A stretch of 64,000 nt of DNA from Acephala macrosclerotiorum (Eukaryota > Ascomycota > Leotiomycetes > Helotiales > Mollisiaceae): positions 620,001-684,000 of the forward strand of contig MU119202.1 in NCBI GenBank assembly GCA_014904845.1. The letters are read 5' to 3'. The notes beneath the pieces are model-generated. The model ran no database searches. It was not told the origin of the DNA and saw only the letters and a program-made list of their open reading frames with translations. The position numbers and the translations under genes were made by a program. Of this stretch, positions 26,741-38,167 are shown one piece after another (the stretch's first letter is position 1; every line of letters starts with the position of its first letter).

Positions 26741-28342
26741 TCAAGCAAACGTAGGAAACTGCTCCAATACCCCTTCGGCCTCTCCCAATTCCCTCTCAAC
26801 AACCTCCATATGCTCGCGACTTCTTGGTCTCCATCTGCATTTGAATGGTTTCAACATAGCGATGATGTCCCCATCAGTATCCACCCCCTCGTAATTCTCC
26901 CCTTCCACAGCCATCAAATCAAAAGCCCAAATGATCTTCGCGAGCGCAATCCATATCCCATTAATCGCTAGACCACTCCCTACACAGATCCTTCTTCCAA
27001 AACCGAACGAAGCATGTCCGTATCGGCCTGGGAATTCATTGCCTTGTAATTCTGGGCGGAAGCGTGGGTCGTTTGGGGAGAGGAAGCGCTCTGGTGCGAA
27101 TTCGGAGGGAGAAGGGAAATATGAGGGGTCGTGGTTCATTGCGTATTGGTTTGCGGTGACGACCGTTCCTTTGGGGATGTGATAGCCTTCGTAGATGTCA
27201 TCTTCCGACAATGCGTGTGCGAGGCCAATTGGAACAGTAGTTTTCCATCTCAACGTCTCTTTTACCAAAGCCTCGATATAGGGTAACTTTTCGCGGTCTG
27301 AGAATGCGGGACTTCGTGACTTGCCTACGATGGAGTCGATTTCTTGCTGTGCGGAGATGAAGACCCAGGGGTGGAGGATGAGGCCTAGGATAGCGGAGGA
27401 GAGAGAGGAGATTGTGGTTGAGGAGCCGGCGGCGAAGAGGGAGGCCGGGAGGCCGGCGATGTGGTGTGGGTTCTCCAAGAGAGTTTTGAGATCTTCGTCT
27501 CCTACTTGGGCAGCTAGTAACATGTTCTCTGTCAAACTGCCTGAGGCTTTACCTCCTCCTGTCTTGATGTCTTGCTTGACGACGTTGACGAGGCTTATAT
27601 CGTACTCGGCGTTCAGTCGTCCCATCTCTCGAACGGGAATCTTCCACCGAGCAAGGAAATCGGGGAGGTAGTTTAAGAAGGGGAATGCTTCGACGAGATA
27701 GGCGCCAGGGACGATGAGTTGGGCTGCATATCTCAGGAAATATTTTCTCTTCTTATAGACCTCCGAATTCAACGTATCGATTCTCCGTCCGTATGAAAGA
27801 GTAAACACAACACTAGAAATATATCTCTCAATTGCCTCTCTCCACTGCTCTCCCTCATCTTTTATGATCTGAGACAAGAGTCTTGATGCCTCGGCTTCTT
27901 GTCGAGCTTTGTATTCTTGGAGCGCGGATGGCCTGAGGAATTGGTGGAGGATCTTTCGGCGGAGAGACCAGGCCGGTCCGTAGGGGAGAATAGCGAGTAC
28001 GGAGCCTGGGGAGTAGATTTCTGCGAGCATGACGAGGCGGGGGCGGGAACTGTATTTGTTGCTCCTTTCGGACAAGAGCTTGTAGGCGATTTGGGGGTCG
28101 GAGATGACGAGTCGAGGTGTGAGACCAGTGTAGAGTGTGTAAATCGGACCGTGTACCTTTGCCCACTCCGTGAACTGTAGCCATGGCTTTTTACGTGGGA
28201 GGGAGAGGTAGTTGCCGAGTAGAGGGAGGGCTTTGGGGCCGGGTGGGAGGCGTCGCTTGAGGTAGGTATCGTAGATAAAGAGGAGGAGGAGGATGACTTG
28301 GAAGAGGATCCATGCTCGAAGGTTGTAGTCTAGGAAAGCCAT
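26741..28342 (-). CDS. Cytochrome P450 monooxygenase
   Basis: An uninterrupted 533-aa reading frame, unusual here because most neighbours have introns. It has an N-terminal membrane anchor (W-I-L-F-Q-V-I-L-L-L-L-F), the proline-rich hinge L-P-P-G-P-K, the K-helix E-T-L-R, a PERF-type motif (P-E-R-F-L) and the haem loop F-G-F-G-R-R-I-C-V-G with Cys near residue 449. The layout resembles fungal CYP2-like enzymes of the O-methylsterigmatocystin-oxidoreductase type, which act at the ER in secondary metabolism or detoxification. The I-helix reads A-A-G-S-S-T-T; the acidic residue usually seen in A-G-x-D/E-T is Ser. No backbone biosynthetic gene lies next to it, so I cannot name a substrate. Confidence 0.92.
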   Translation of the reverse strand: MAFLDYNLRAWILFQVILLLLFIYDTYLKRRLPPGPKALPLLGNYLSLPRKKPWLQFTEWAKVHGPIYTLYTGLTPRLVISDPQIAYKLLSERSNKYSSRPRLVMLAEIYSPGSVLAILPYGPAWSLRRKILHQFLRPSALQEYKARQEAEASRLLSQIIKDEGEQWREAIERYISSVVFTLSYGRRIDTLNSEVYKKRKYFLRYAAQLIVPGAYLVEAFPFLNYLPDFLARWKIPVREMGRLNAEYDISLVNVVKQDIKTGGGKASGSLTENMLLAAQVGDEDLKTLLENPHHIAGLPASLFAAGSSTTISSLSSAILGLILHPWVFISAQQEIDSIVGKSRSPAFSDREKLPYIEALVKETLRWKTTVPIGLAHALSEDDIYEGYHIPKGTVVTANQYAMNHDPSYFPSPSEFAPERFLSPNDPRFRPELQGNEFPGRYGHASFGFGRRICVGSGLAINGIWIALAKIIWAFDLMAVEGENYEGVDTDGDIIAMLKPFKCRWRPRSREHMEVVERELGEAEGVLEQFPTFA

Positions 28343-29375
28343 TTTTTCTTGTCGATCTTGCGCTCTTGTTGCGATTGTCGAGTTGAAGTATTAGTGTGAA
28401 GGCCGGAAGGATGTAGAGAGACGAGGAATTATCTAGGATGATTCACGTCCGAAGTTGACGACCTCCTATCGCTGACGTATGTTCGAGTCCGTCAGGATCC
28501 CCAGAACCGTAGGACATTTAGCGCAGGGTTGATACTGACTAAGGATCGCAAATCAAGCTAGCGGATGGCCAATTTGACTCCTGTAGATTCCGCTTTGCAC
28601 CTGTTTCTGAAGCATGAACGTCTTTCAAATTGCTAGAATTTCAAGTGCTCACAAGGTTCTAGATCCGCTGGTACCTGGCTGCTCAAAAGTGACGATCGAG
28701 AGACCAACTGATCCTTATTTGCCTTGAATGAATGCTGTAGACGTGAATGTCCCATGAATTCTGGGAAATTCGAGCGCGAAAAAGGCGTAAACTGCGAAAA
28801 CAAATATCCTCCATTCCGAAAACCGGGGTGATGCGAATACCAAAAATGGCCTGCAGAAGCCATGGCTTTGGCTATTGGATAGGAATATGAGGAAATGCAC
28901 CTAATATATCTAGAAGCTAAACTCGAACCCTCATTCCAACCTGTGATATTCATTGAATCAATCTGTTTCCAGGCTGTCAGTACTTAATCTACCAAAGAGA
29001 GCTAGTAGATGAGCATAGCTGTTGTCGGTTGTACAGAGCTACGATGTTGGACATCGTTCACCCTAATAAATCTTGCCATGTGATGCATATGGCCTTCGAA
29101 TTAGCAGTTATACTCATCCCTACTTTTCATTTGGTTATGCGAAGACACGAGGAGGAACTCTACAACGAGTATACCAAGTAGATGTGTAGCAAAGCATTCC
29201 AATGCTGATAATCTAACCGAGACATTGGAAATTGTCGGTGTACAATAAAAGTTACAAAGCCTTGACTTATGACGATTTCTTGTTGCACACCGTAACACCG
29301 TGGCAAGCGTTAGCAGAACGACCGTGAGGACTACCTCCTGGAGGGCCTCCCGAAAGCTTGCGCTCTGCCGCTCCA

Positions 29376-29880
29376 TAAGACATGCAACAAACGTCTAGAG
29401 ACTCCTACTTCAAGTCCGACTTCCATAAGTAGTGGCGGGGCGGAGCGGAATACGATATGCAACAAATTTCCGGCCACCTCAACTCGACGTCTAAGAAGGG
29501 AGTATACACTACGCAGAGGGCCTTCGTTGGGCGCGGTCGTCGACGTTCTTCTTGCGCTGGAAAACAGTTGTGAAATCCTCGTCGCCCGGTAGTTATTTAA
29601 GTCAGTTGAATATCCCCTATTCCGTATCGAGTAGGCATCTGCCGTATGGCTTCGCTAGGGATTCCGGCTTCGTTCCTTTTTGGGATTGTCAGGAGTGGTC
29701 TTACTTCGACTGGTCCCAAAATAAGTGGACTAAAGGTATGCCTCTGGAACCTCGCCGAACCAACGCTCAAACGCTGAATCATCTGTTGCTCTGATCATCC
29801 TTGGACTGCACAACATGCCAAAAGGTCCAGACTTCCGCTCGAGGCCGCGGCGCCGAGCGGAAGACGACTTGCAACAAAAT
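29376..29880. repeat. Dispersed short repeat around TGCAACAAA
   Basis: Three related words occur, at about 29376-29391, 29443-29466 and 29855-29880. The second and third share GAGCGGAAKACGAYWTGCAA followed by CAAA; the first shares AAGACATGCAACAAA. Further GGAGCGG words occur near 29950. They look like remnants of one repeat family. Confidence 0.45.
29832..29863. repeat. 10-bp perfect inverted repeat (hairpin)
   Basis: CTTCCGCTCG and its exact reverse complement CGAGCGGAAG are separated by 12 GC-rich bases. The right arm is also part of the third TGCAACAAA repeat copy. It could fold as a hairpin; no transcript evidence is visible. Confidence 0.6.
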
Positions 29881-30428
29881 TGGACCAATGTTCTGCTAGA
29901 ATTTAAACATCTGAGAGCCAGTACCTAGGTAGGTAAGAGCGCGGCGTTGGAGCGGAGCGGAACCCACTCGGGCGTCCTCTCTATCAGTGACTTAATGTCC
30001 GTCTTTGCGGCGGAACCATCCCAATGTCCTTGAACAGCTTGGTAGTTTCAAGAACTCAACTTGTAGCAGAGTAAAATAGACATTGGTCCCCGAGGGGTGG
30101 TATCGAGATATGTCCATTCATATTTGGTCATTACCTATTCCTACATCCGTCCATTTATGGGCAGTATTTCTTGCCTTGCTTCCCTCAGGTCGTTCAAATG
30201 GGTATCTTCCGTCTCAAGACCGTATATATCCGTCGTTCCTCGTAATTTCTTGGGTCCAACGTCTCTTTTCTCCTCCGTAGCCCTTCGCAACCACCCCATC
30301 ATTTGATCCTGTACCCAGCTTCTTCATGGGAAAGAAGCCTCCTGCCTCCTGTTCTCCTGGATCCGCAAGCATCGGATGTGCGTAACCTTTCTTTCTCCGC
30401 AAGTGTGAAGATCGTTGATAAAATTCTG

Positions 30429-32291
30429 TTAATCATCCGCAGAAAAGTACCGTTTCGTCTTATTCTTCACCTGCGCCGCCTTCAAATCCGGTGGCACAAT
30501 CGTGTGATGCACCACATGTGGCCGATAAATCGCATCAACAGGCGGCATCCTATCTTCATCAGCCCTTTCCCCCTTGACCGTTTCGACCGGGATATACATA
30601 CCAATCATCCAAACTCAACGGAAAATACTCATACAGCAAATCCGCATTCTCAACCGGACTCCCCACCCCCTTCTTACCCAGCCTTTCCCTATCAATCACC
30701 GGACTCGTTGGTTCCCCTAATCTATAATGTCCCCCTCCAGAATGTACACCCGCTTTCCCGTATTCATCATCTGCCAATGAAAGATCGATAGGAGCAGTTG
30801 CTTGCGAGGATCTCAAGGGGACGGATTCTGATTTCCAGCGCGCTTTGGGGACTGGAGGTCGGTTTGGAGTTTGGTTTGAGAGGGAGGAGGATTGGGAGGA
30901 TAGGGTGGGGCGTTTGGCGGTTCGGGGATGGAGGTCAGAGGAGGAGGTGGTGGGAGTGGAAAGGGGGGTGTTGTTCCAGTCTGGGAGGTCGAGGGGTTGC
31001 TATTATCCGAATTAGTTACGAAGTGCTTCTTGATATGTAAAATTATAGGGTGAAAGGGGAGCGTACCTGGAGAGCATTAAGAGCATAAAACCGATAAGAA
31101 CTATTCGCAACTCCCGGATCAACTTTCACCTGTGGCGCTGAGACACTTGTATCACTCATCGTCCTCGGTTTAGAATCCAGCTTCTTTTCACTCAACGGTA
31201 CGTCTTTCCTACTGTCAAAATTCCTAGGACTTCTTCCGCGCACAATAATCGGTCCGCTTTGAATCTCTGCCAGTTTTACGGTCTCTCCTGTAGCTAAAGT
31301 GGCCATGAGATTGATCTGAATAACATAGTGTTGTTGTAATCCTTTCCTTCTGCCGTTGTTAGCTGTCGCGTGCTTGAATTGGAGTCGTTTCCAGGCGATT
31401 GGGACGGAGACTACGTTAGGGTCGAGCTCGGGGTTCATGCTAAGATCCAAAGGCCATTTTGGGGGTGCGGCTCCGGCCTTGTCTTCCGATGAAGTTCCTG
31501 TGGATGTTTTCCAGGGGACGGATATTATTTCTGTGCTCTTTCCTTCGATACTTTCTAACGCGCTGATTGTGGCCATCAAATCGTATAGCGGGACCTGTTG
31601 TCCCTGTTCATTGACCATACTCTTGATTCCCCGGCTCAGTACCACTGTCCCGCTGATCTGAAAGAGGTTTCGCCTGTAGCAGGTCAATTCAAGTGGTCGA
31701 TTCGCATTCGTATTATTGTCTCCAAACACGTCTTCAGCTACGAAGAACATGCCGTATAGCTCTGCAGTCATCGCAGGCCATGTCTGGCCCGCATCGTCAA
31801 GAACAGGAGCTTTAAGTATTGGCGCTCCAAAGCTAAGTAGCTTATTATCGAGGTCGGCGGTATTATTCGTATTCTCATTGTGCGGGTGCGAATTGGTATC
31901 GTCGAGGAGCGAGGAGAAATCTGGGCCAGATTGGTACGAGAAAGGGTCTTCGAAAGTGGTGGAGAATGCGTCGGAGAGCTCGTATGAGGGAGTGAAGGGT
32001 AATGGGGGGAGGCCAGATGCGTTCACATCGTCCCTGTTGCTGTGATAGCTGTCAGTCAGTAGTTGCTCGCGGAAGTCAGAACTCAATCCAGAGGGTCTCT
32101 GCTCAGGATTTATATTGGAAGCGATGAACATACAATAGCCCCTCCCCCTCGAAATTCAGATCGTGGTCGAAAGCATCCATGCTTCCCCCAAGTAGGTGGT
32201 GTCCGTTATCTGGTGTTGACAATCGCAGAATATCGTTCGGTGCGGCTGTCATAGAAGATATTGTGAAGCTCCCAACGTCATAGGCGGCCAT
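30429..32291 (-). CDS. ron1: NDT80/PhoG-type transcription factor (RON1-like)
   Basis: Four minus-strand exons, 32291-32134, 32039-31067, 30999-30602 and 30549-30429, give 549 aa. Introns are 94, 67 and 52 nt. The NDT80/PhoG DNA-binding domain covers about residues 140-335: E-L-Y-G-M-F-F-V, L-T-C-Y-R-R-N-L-F-Q and W-K-R-L-Q-F are visible. The last exon gives a strongly conserved-looking tail (M-P-P-V-D-A-I-Y-R-P-H-V-V-H-H). The first intron has two possible acceptors in the same phase (32040 or five bases earlier on the transcript), changing only a Y-H-S insertion. Its place beside GlcNAc catabolic genes argues for the RON1 regulator known from Trichoderma; paralogues VIB-1/XprG have the same domain and cannot be excluded by eye. 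It would act in the nucleus on the neighbouring genes. Confidence 0.88.
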
Positions 32292-33295
32292 GATCCGGTT
32301 CTTGCTCGTGGTCTAGAGTTTGCTGGCTGGCGACGAGTGAGGGATCAATGGTAATTGTTTGGCGCATTATTGTTGCTTCATTTGTGTATATTGTTCGGAG
32401 GATTGAATTGAAGATTGAAAGTCGTGCAGCAAAAGAGTATCGTGGTCGTCGGACAAGCCGTTGTGGCTATATGGTTCGGTATTATTGGAGGAGTGGGAGG
32501 AAAGAGAGGTCAGCCGGGGGCGCTTTTAGGCAGTGGAAATGGCTGTAGCCCTGTAGATGAATGAAGATGAGGGCTGGGCTTTGACGAGTGAGGAAGACAG
32601 AGGCGTTTTGAGGGACACACGCTCACAGTGGCCCGATTGGTTGCACTGACGGCTGGTGTTCCTTGGTGCTTCGATGGCTGTTCTGCTGCTTCTCCTTCCT
32701 GCTAGGTTATCTGTGCCGTTATCTTTTGCGCAAATGATCGCCCCTAGCATTATCCCGCACATGTGGGACGCTGGCGTTGGCGCTTGTGGGAAATATTAGA
32801 CATTAGACATCTTTGTCAGGAAGTGAGCTGTATTTATATATGGACAATAATGTATTCATTCTCGGCTCTCTTTGGAATTCAAAGTGTCACACAGCAGCTT
32901 CACCGTCTAACTCTAAACCAGCGTCTCGGTCGTACTTATCTCTAGCTCCATCTTCCCCCGCACTCCTGAATCAGTTCGCGCGGAGAGGGTCCGAAGACGG
33001 CAAAGCGCCAAAGCAATTGAAAAGGGGAACCGCACTGACTCTGGGATCACGATCCTTCAAATCTTTCGAATGCTTGACTTTTTGGACATGTCTGCACCTC
33101 TCTCAAATAAGCTCTCCTTAATTGAAAATGCTCACGTGCTCAAGTCTGACCACTACCCAGCCGAAATCTACACCTTCCAGCTCGTCGAAAATGTCTTCAT
33201 TCCATGATATGCTCATGCATTAGATATTCCCCAAACTCCTAGAATGCTACATGTATACTAAAATGCCTCTTAACCAATCCATGCAGATGCAAACC
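32292..33295. promoter_or_regulatory. Upstream region of the NDT80-type gene
   Basis: One kilobase between the regulator's start and the 3' end of the kinase gene, so it should contain the regulator's promoter. No gene and no motif I would defend. Confidence 0.45.
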
Positions 33296-34974
33296 CTATA
33301 CGTTTAAGCTCGCCACGGCACCGGCGACCGCTGCGCCAAGGAGACTACTTTCTTCGGCGTACATCAACTCGATGCTGCCCTTTTCCCCTCCGCTGGCTTC
33401 AACCAATGTGTCGAGATGCTTTTGACAGGCTACTTTGAACCCGGGATAGTTTTCGAGAACAGAACCATTGTATGCGACCAGGGTATGTGATGATTCGTGA
33501 GGGAGGATGGATTCTGCTTCGTTGCGTAATTGCCATAGTGCATGCACGCCTGCGGCGACAACCCCAGCGGCACGATGTGTAACGTGTGCAGCGATGAGAC
33601 GAAGGGTTTGCAGGTCGGTAATGGAGGGAGGAATTGTTGTAGGGTGACGTGACAAGAAGACGGCTTGGGCTTTGGTAAGGGTTGGACTTGAATCACTGAT
33701 ATTGTTAGCTTAAGCTGGATCAAGATCAGATGGGAGCTTACGACTCGATGTGCGAGAGAGTTTCGGTCTCTAATGAGTACTTCTCTCTCAGGCTCGGAGG
33801 CACAACTCCACCAAACAATCCTGCTGTCTGGATCCCCTCGACAAGGACCAGGCGCACAATCTCTCCCAAATATCCGCCACTGACGAAGTGCTCGAGCGGC
33901 TGGAAGGTGGGATTTGGGTGTACAGACAGCAACAAATGATCCCATTGCGTGTATGGCAGGATTCCCCTTCCGAACATCGATAGTTCTGTGTTGACAATGA
34001 CATGCTTCGCACTGTCATGCCACTCTGGAGGGCGGACTCCGAACTTAGGAGGAGAGAAAACATGCACAGGAAGATGCACTGCAGCATTCACCCCGGTCCC
34101 AAGAATAAGAGCAAATCTTGTTGCCGGGTCTAGGTAGGCTTTGGAAAGAAGAGTCGCTGAAGAGTCGTTGACAATCGCGTTGAGCTGGACGTTAAGTCCA
34201 CGCCTCGAACATGAATCTTGAATCAGGTTGCCAAGATCTTGGCCTAAGAGCCCATGAGCAGCAAGGAAACCCTTTCCCATAGCTTGCAGGAGCCCACTTC
34301 GAAGAGACGTTTGTCTAGAATCGTCAGCTGACTTCTATAGGTTTCGAGAAGTGCACGTACTCGATGGGGAACGACCAAGCTAAGCCCATTGACAACGGAG
34401 CATCAGACATGTCATGGCCTTCTGTCTGTCCAGAGAGAACCTCCTCTATTTTCTCCGCCATCCAATCGAAAAACAAGACGCCCTTGAGTTGCTTGACCGT
34501 CCTATCGATCTTGAAAGTATTTCTCTTCAAAATCTTACATTCCTGGCCATCACTTTTCCTTCCCGAAAGTTCTATCAGAGCCACTCGAAAAGTGGACCCA
34601 CCAACGTCAAGCGCCAGAAACGTCCCCTTTTCCTCGCCAGAAGGCAATTGGTGATTGTATGATGGAAGCATGCAAAGCGGATTGTCGAACATGCTATCCA
34701 CAAATTCCTTCCTCAACCCATCTGACAAGGCCACTAGTCGTGTTCTTCCCACCAAACCACGGAAGGCATTCTCAACCACCTCTACAAACTCCGTCGCTCC
34801 TAATTTTCGTCCATTCCGACTCGATATTCCGCCATTCTCATCCTTGATGACAGATGGCGAGATCCAGATGTTGAGAATTGTCTGGAGGACATGTTTTGTC
34901 CTCAGAAAACTCTTGATGATGGCAGCGAGGAAGGCCTGTCGTACCTTTTGCATTGCAGCAATGAACGGCTGCAT
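33296..34974 (-). CDS. ngk1: Hexokinase-family N-acetylglucosamine kinase
   Basis: Three minus-strand exons, 34974-34361, 34314-33742 and 33695-33296, give 528 aa through two 46-nt introns. It is a hexokinase-fold sugar kinase: phosphate-1 motif L-A-L-D-V-G-G-S-T-F-R near 120-130, W-S-F-P-I-E at the first junction, catalytic N-D-S-S-A-T-L-L near 255 (N-D-T-x-x-T-L in hexokinases), and L-G-T-G-V-N-A-A. The altered G-G-S-T (not G-G-T-N) and N-D-S-S set it apart from glucose-type hexokinases and fit the NAG5/HXK3 branch that phosphorylates GlcNAc to GlcNAc-6-phosphate. The adjacent deaminase, deacetylase and GH3 genes support this. The hexokinase-like regulator XprF/HxkC is an alternative. It is divergent from the deaminase gene. 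The N-terminal 20 residues are amphipathic and basic. Confidence 0.85.
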
Positions 34975-36400
34975 GACATCGGGTGTTGATACATATAGGA
35001 ATATGTAGAGCCAGCGGCGCTACGAGGCGCGGCTAAGATATTAGTGGGCCGGGGCAGATTGACAGGTAACAGTTTCAGTCGAAAGTAGTGTGGTAGCTGG
35101 TCCTCTCCATGTTATGTTTACATGCGTAGGACGAGAGGCTGGCGTTGCTTGAAGCAAGTGCTAACGCTTTCGTAAAGAAAAGTCTGATGGGAAAAGACGT
35201 GAGACAGAATGAACCCGAGACCACCTAAGGAGGGAAGGTCGAATCGGGAACGACAGGTAGTCAGATGTGGATTCAAGTGCCCAGTCTGAGCGAGGAATGG
35301 TGGAGGTTCAAGTAACGTGTAAAAGAGAATAGGGCCGTGTCGTATTGAAGATGCCAAATTTGATGGCACAGGTTTGATGAATGAGTATGAGGACAATTAT
35401 TGCGCCATCGCAGAAGAGAATGTTCACGCCAATCGCAATCTCGCCACGGGACAAAGTAACATTGAAAACAAATATTTTTCATGTAAAGAGATGGAGATTG
35501 AAACAAAAAGGCGAATTATGCCTTGAAGCAGCCCCAAGTCGTCTTCTGGGAAATGTGGGTTTTGCGTTTTCCCACAGTCCACCACTGGGCTGGATCAACC
35601 ACTCAGGGACACCGAAATGTAGAGGACGGGATAGGGACGTATGGAGATCCAGAGCCCATTTCGCAGCTGGTGTCTCCTCCCCTGCGTTGGCGCGGCAGTG
35701 TCCGCACTACTCGGGCTGCCGTAGGTAGATGGCTGGATGGACTGTTGTGGTATAGGTTAGGATAGGCCATGCGTGGAGTTGAAGAGTTGTCAAACGCAAC
35801 GTTACAATTCCGGAGTAGCACGGTTGAGGTGTCCTCAACTTTTTGACTTTTAGGTGGTCGGCTCGCTTACACTATCTTAGCGTGTAATTCTGCCACCGCC
35901 CTTCCGTCCCAAGATTTGCCGGCCGAAGAGAGCGATTTGTGTAAATTTCTCCGATGTTTCCCATCCACCAGCATCCTCGTCGCCCACGCCAAAGGCAACC
36001 TTCACTATCTGACTCGGCCAATATCATGCTACCGTCTGGGTTGAGCCCGATCATGACTTGACAATTGGCTGACGGGACGATCAGGCGAAAGTTTCAGACT
36101 CCGGCCTTTCCATGCGGCGTTGTTGGAAAATGGGGGGTTATTCAGTGACGTTCCATACCTCCACTGGGAGCGATGAGCTACGAGCTACCCAATGAAGCAT
36201 CCCACACGTGCTGGTGGAGGCCATTATTTGATGATAATCAAGGTTTGAAGCTCTGTTGAGCTGGGAATCATTTCTTACTGTACAAAATTTCTCTTACTCG
36301 AGATTCAACAGTTCTATATACATCTCTGCCTGCAAAGGACCCCATCATTTCCTATTAGAGTTCTAGATCACTACCAAGACATCACGGCTACTTCGACACC
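34975..36400. promoter_or_regulatory. Bidirectional promoter, GlcNAc kinase / deaminase
   Basis: This 1.4-kb gap lies between two divergent cluster genes. It contains two matches to the NDT80-type core CRCAAAW on the minus strand: 35560-35566 and 35935-35941. About one match is expected by chance in this length, so they are candidates only. No gene is supported here. Confidence 0.5.
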
Positions 36401-37757
36401 ATGAGACTCATTATCAGAGACGACCCTGCCTCGGCATCAACCTACATTGCCAATTATATCACCAGTAAGTCATCTCACTCCGTGTATCCTTCCAGAGCTA
36501 CTAACAAACATTCTGCAGACAGAATCAAGACCTTCAATCCAACACCCTCACATCCATTCGTTCTCGGTCTGCCAACTGGCTCTAGTCCCGTTGGAATCTA
36601 CAAGATCCTAGTTGAGAAATACAAGGCTGGCGAGATCTCCTTTGAAAATGTCGTCACATTCAACATGGTATGTTGCCATGCAGAACACCATCTGCGAACC
36701 GTATGCTCACAGTAGAACGTTTCGCTGATCATGTTGTATCACGATAGGATGAGTACATTGGCATCCCCCGCGAACATCCCGAATCATACCACACTTTCAT
36801 GTACAAACATTTCTTCTCACATGTCAACGTCCACCCAAAGAACATCCACATCCTGAACGGCAACGCCCCAGATCTGGAAGCAGAATGTGTGGCATACGAG
36901 GCTGCCATCAAGTCTTTTGGAGGGATTGACCTCTTCCTTGGTGGTATCGGACCGGATGGACACATTGCTTTCAACGAGCCGGGATCATCTCTGGCATCAA
37001 GAACAAGAGTCAAAACATTGGCTTATGATACTATCATTGCCAACTCAAGATTCTTCGACAATGACTTAGAGAAGGTGCCAAAGATGGCCCTGACTGTGGG
37101 TGTGCAGACAGTATTGGAGGCCCGAGAGGTAGTGATCATCATTACTGGAGCACACAAGGCATTGGCCCTGCAGAGGTGCATTGAGGGTGGAGTAAACCAC
37201 ATGTGGACTCTCTCAGCCTTGCAACTCCACCCACATCCCATGATTGTGGTTGACGAGGACGCCACTTTGGAACTCCAAGTCAAAACCGTCAAGGTTCGTA
37301 CAATCCCTATAACTTTTGCCCAGAATGTCCCAGTACCTCTAGGACATTGGAAACATAACTTGAAACCCAAAATTTGGGAATGCGCTAGGAGAGGTCTTCT
37401 AAGTAGAAACAGTCCCAAGAGCCGAGTCAAGAGCCGAGTCCTAAATGACCCGGGGCACCTAGGTGATTATCAAACTATCAGTTACTAACAGCAGCACAGT
37501 ACTTCAAATCCATCGAAACAGTCGCTTCCTCCCAAGGCTTCGAGCAAATCCTCCCCTCCGCCATCCGAACCGGCCCCCGAGATTCCGCCCACAAGCAAAT
37601 CCAGCCCCTCCCTGAAGTCCACGAATCTCCGACAATTCTGGCTCCGAAGCCACTCACCAGCCAGCTCCTCTCCGCTCCCGCTACAGAATATCCACTCCGC
37701 AGTGTTAGTCCCGATTTAATGCCAGAGAGCATGCACGCTAGAATCGCCGCTTATTAG
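36401..37757 (+). CDS. dam1: Glucosamine-6-phosphate deaminase/isomerase
   Basis: Four exons, 36401-36464, 36519-36667, 36748-37293 and 37500-37757, give 338 aa. Introns are 54, 80 and 206 nt. NagB-family blocks are clear: L-G-L-P-T-G-S-S-P near 38, F-N-M-D-E-Y across the second junction (catalytic Asp region), [14 protein letters not shown] near 145, then S-R-F-F and the [10 protein letters not shown] block. It converts glucosamine-6-phosphate to fructose-6-phosphate and ammonia in the cytosol, the last step of GlcNAc use. The C-terminal extension (last exon, 85 residues) is Pro/Ser-rich and longer than in bacterial NagB, as usual for fungi. Intron 3 carries a tandem 12-bp duplication (AAGAGCCGAGTC at 37417-37440). 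Confidence 0.93.
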
Positions 37758-38167
37758 ACTGGATTACTTTGGTGTTGATGGCAAGCGCTGTTTTTGTTTG
37801 AAGGTATGGAAAATTGAGAAATATGAATGTTTGAATAGTTCCCTCGTTGTAAATAGCAATTGAGTGTCTTTGTATGAATATTGTTCGCCAGAATGTACCA
37901 GGGTTGTGCGACTTTGGAATAATAATTTTCACGGATCTGGAAGCTTCAATTCGAAGCATATGAGTTATTTTCTCCTCGTTGCGTCGTTACGCTCTCGTCA
38001 TCCGTGTTTTCAATTTTTGAAAGTTCTTGGACTATGTCGGACTTCTGAGCAGTTTCTAGTCTGGTCTGACTCAGTTCCTTCCTGTGACTACGACTACTAA
38101 TGCAGCATGCCCACCACCCGTCCTGATTCTTTGCCTCTTTGATTGTTTTGCGATTTGAATCTATCGT

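Larger units (their letters stand above)
28343..30428. other. Intergenic, degraded repeats
   Basis: Two kilobases without a supported gene. The interval 29376-29880 holds related short repeats and an inverted repeat, annotated separately. The right end is the 3' flank of the NDT80-type gene. Confidence 0.5.

Noticed and set aside
35560..35941. NDT80 core sites as proof of cluster regulation
   Set aside because: About one match is expected by chance in this length, and the other divergent promoter of the cluster has none.
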